The notes below the pieces were generated by a model, which saw nothing but the letters and a program-made list of their open reading frames with translations, made no database searches and had not been told where the DNA came from. This document shows, one piece after another, positions 33,165 through 34,545 of a stretch of DNA of 34,545 nt. The translations under genes were made by a program, and so were the position numbers. The first letter of the stretch is position 1, and each line of letters begins with the position of its first letter. Origin of the DNA: JAIBBG01 sp043748015 (lineage in GTDB: Bacteria > Bacteroidota > Bacteroidia > Flavobacteriales_D > Sanyastnellaceae); assembly GCA_043748015.1 (NCBI GenBank), contig JAYTOA010000147.1:1-34545 (forward strand). The letters are read 5' to 3'.

Positions 33165-33971
33165 TTATTTTTTTTCCTGAATCATATCCGGTGATGGTTC
33201 TTTTTTTCTGAAATCAAATCCCCAAATAATTCCAATCTGAAGGGTGTGATTTCTCTCAGCCTTCTTTGCATCTGATTTGATGATGTATTGATTGAGGTAA
33301 CCAATCTGAATATTTCTATCCATGTCAATTCTCCACCCCAGCGCCGCATACAGACGATTTTGATCCAAGGCGTTGAATGCTATTTCACGCCCTGAGTTGA
33401 CAAATATTTCGTCTGCAACAGAAAGAAATAATGTGCTGTTTTCCATTTTTTTTTTCGTCAGCGGGACATTCACCATGAAACGATAGCGCACTCTGTTGCG
33501 AAAGATGAATGGATCACCGGGATTACGTACAAATTCTTCTTCGATAGATTTGGTTTTATTCTCAATCCATCTTTGCTCAAGCCTAAAACGGTTGCTTGTA
33601 TAAAATCTTCCAAATTGTTGCGAGCTTCCAAATTGTTGAAATACTCGATGTTCAATGAACCGATAACTGAATGGTTGAACTCCATACTCGTATGTATCGA
33701 CATATGCATATCCCGCGGAAATGACCGGTCCTGATTTCAGATAATAGTCAGCGGCGACTCTTGAAAGAGACTGCATCCAATGTTCAAGAAGTTCATTGCG
33801 ACGCCATCCGTACTCAGTGTGAATGCCCCATCGTTCATTTAATCGGTGATTTCCGACGTACCAGATCCAACCATTGTTTTGTGTTTGAATATTCTTTTGG
33901 CTGTGCGAAATGATTGGAAAGCAAAACACAAAGAGTATTGCAGATGCAAAAAAATAAGTACGCGTCTTCAT
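33165..33971 (-). CDS. DUF2490 outer-membrane protein
   Basis: 268 residues. A signal peptide (MKTRTYFFASAILFVFCFP, cut near ISHSQ) precedes a beta-rich barrel domain with many aromatic and Arg-containing strands (WIWYVGNHRLNERWGIHTEY, YRFIEHRVFQQFG, RFRLEQRW). The pattern matches DUF2490, a Bacteroidota outer-membrane family of unknown function. It lies 58 bp downstream of the PiT transporter gene on the same strand, so a role near phosphate uptake is possible but speculative. Lys and Glu dominate a short C-terminal tail. Confidence 0.85.
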   Translation of the reverse strand: MKTRTYFFASAILFVFCFPIISHSQKNIQTQNNGWIWYVGNHRLNERWGIHTEYGWRRNELLEHWMQSLSRVAADYYLKSGPVISAGYAYVDTYEYGVQPFSYRFIEHRVFQQFGSSQQFGRFYTSNRFRLEQRWIENKTKSIEEEFVRNPGDPFIFRNRVRYRFMVNVPLTKKKMENSTLFLSVADEIFVNSGREIAFNALDQNRLYAALGWRIDMDRNIQIGYLNQYIIKSDAKKAERNHTLQIGIIWGFDFRKKEPSPDMIQEKK

Positions 33972-34029
33972 GCTAAGAATAATTCAATAAGTAAACTCCT
34001 GAACAATTAGCTGCGCCCTAAATCAAACC

Positions 34030-34545
34030 CTAAAATCCAAATAGTCGGCAAATCCACAATGTGCACGCACCGAGTAGCGCAGAAATAGGAATAGTGATAA
34101 TCCATGCCACCAACAACTTGCCTGTCACACCCCACTTCACAGCACTGATGCGCTTTGTGATTCCAACTCCGATGATAGCACCTGTGATAGTATGGGTCGT
34201 ACTCACAGGAATACCTTTGATTACTTCGCCACCCATTTTCCATGGGAATTTCATTCCTTCTGTAAAGAACAAAGTAATTGCTCCGGCAGTTTCTGCTGCG
34301 ACACCTTCGAAAGGAGTAACCTTGGTAATCTTCGACCCCATTGTCTTTACAATCTTCCATCCGCCACTCATGGTACCCAAGGCGATGGCAGCATAACATG
34401 ACAACGGCACCCAGGCCGGCATTTCCTTGAGGCTGGTAATTTGTCCACCGGCAATTAACGCTACGGTGATAATACCCATTACTTTCTGCGCATCGTTACC
34501 ACCATGACCAATACTAAATGCCGCGGATGAGAACAACTGGAGACG
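34030..34545 (-). CDS. PiT family inorganic phosphate transporter, 3' part
   Basis: The frame stays open to the right edge, so the N-terminal half is outside the window. The visible 171 residues contain the second PiT repeat: FSIGHGGNDAQKVMGII, the conserved GND-type signature, then GMKFPWKMGGEVIKGIPVSTTHTITGAIIGVG and further helices to the stop at 34030. PiT proteins are cation-coupled phosphate (or metal-phosphate) symporters of the inner membrane. The internal TTG at 34534-34536 is not the start. Confidence 0.93.
   Translation of the reverse strand, partial: RLQLFSSAAFSIGHGGNDAQKVMGIITVALIAGGQITSLKEMPAWVPLSCYAAIALGTMSGGWKIVKTMGSKITKVTPFEGVAAETAGAITLFFTEGMKFPWKMGGEVIKGIPVSTTHTITGAIIGVGITKRISAVKWGVTGKLLVAWIITIPISALLGACTLWICRLFGF

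Overview
The window looks like a chromosomal segment from a Bacteroidota bacterium, probably of the Chitinophagales/Cytophagales kind. The signs are a surface protease ending in a type IX secretion (Por) sorting domain, several lipoproteins and outer-membrane proteins of families largely confined to this phylum (DUF4292, DUF2490, BBP2-like porin, DUF5522), the gene order rplM-rpsI-rpsB-tsf, few Shine-Dalgarno sequences, and a TAnnTTTG promoter element before the RNase R gene. Base composition is moderate, with no obvious plasmid, phage or insertion sequence. I saw no rRNA, tRNA or CRISPR array.

Layout. 1-537 (+): 3' part of a PLP-dependent ACC deaminase/D-cysteine desulfhydrase-like gene with its own terminator. 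788-5838 (-): a tightly packed envelope operon: sugar-phosphate nucleotidyltransferase, TPR lipoprotein, DUF4292 lipoprotein, EnvC-like degenerate LytM protein. 6071-7688: a secreted CAP-domain protein (-) divergent from an MtfA-type zinc peptidase (+). The peptidase frame is cut by one TAA but continues in frame through the rest of the family C-terminus into a SEC-C zinc motif. 7864-10635 (-): ribosomal protein operon rplM-rpsI-rpsB-tsf, with a highly structured 5' leader before rpsB. 10636-11287: about 650 bp without a convincing gene, but with repeats and a very strong plus-strand terminator lacking an obvious gene. 11288-18208: lipoprotein (-), orphan sensor histidine kinase (+), and a large T9SS subtilase overlapping a lipoprotein gene by ATGA (+). 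18310-21965: GNAT acetyltransferase and MiaE (-), RNase R (+). 22168-28743 (-): a complete RND efflux operon headed by a TetR regulator with a 29-bp palindromic candidate operator. 28984-34545 (-): long-form urocanate hydratase, BBP2-like porin, a 55-residue DUF5522 protein, lipoprotein MsrB, DUF2490 protein, and the 3' part of a PiT phosphate transporter.

Most of the window is ordinary housekeeping and envelope biology. The items most worth a second look are the interrupted mtfA/SEC-C gene, the structured leader between rpsI and rpsB, the TetR operator, the dispersed CGCAGATT palindromic repeats, the orphan terminator near 11218, and the T9SS protease-lipoprotein pair.
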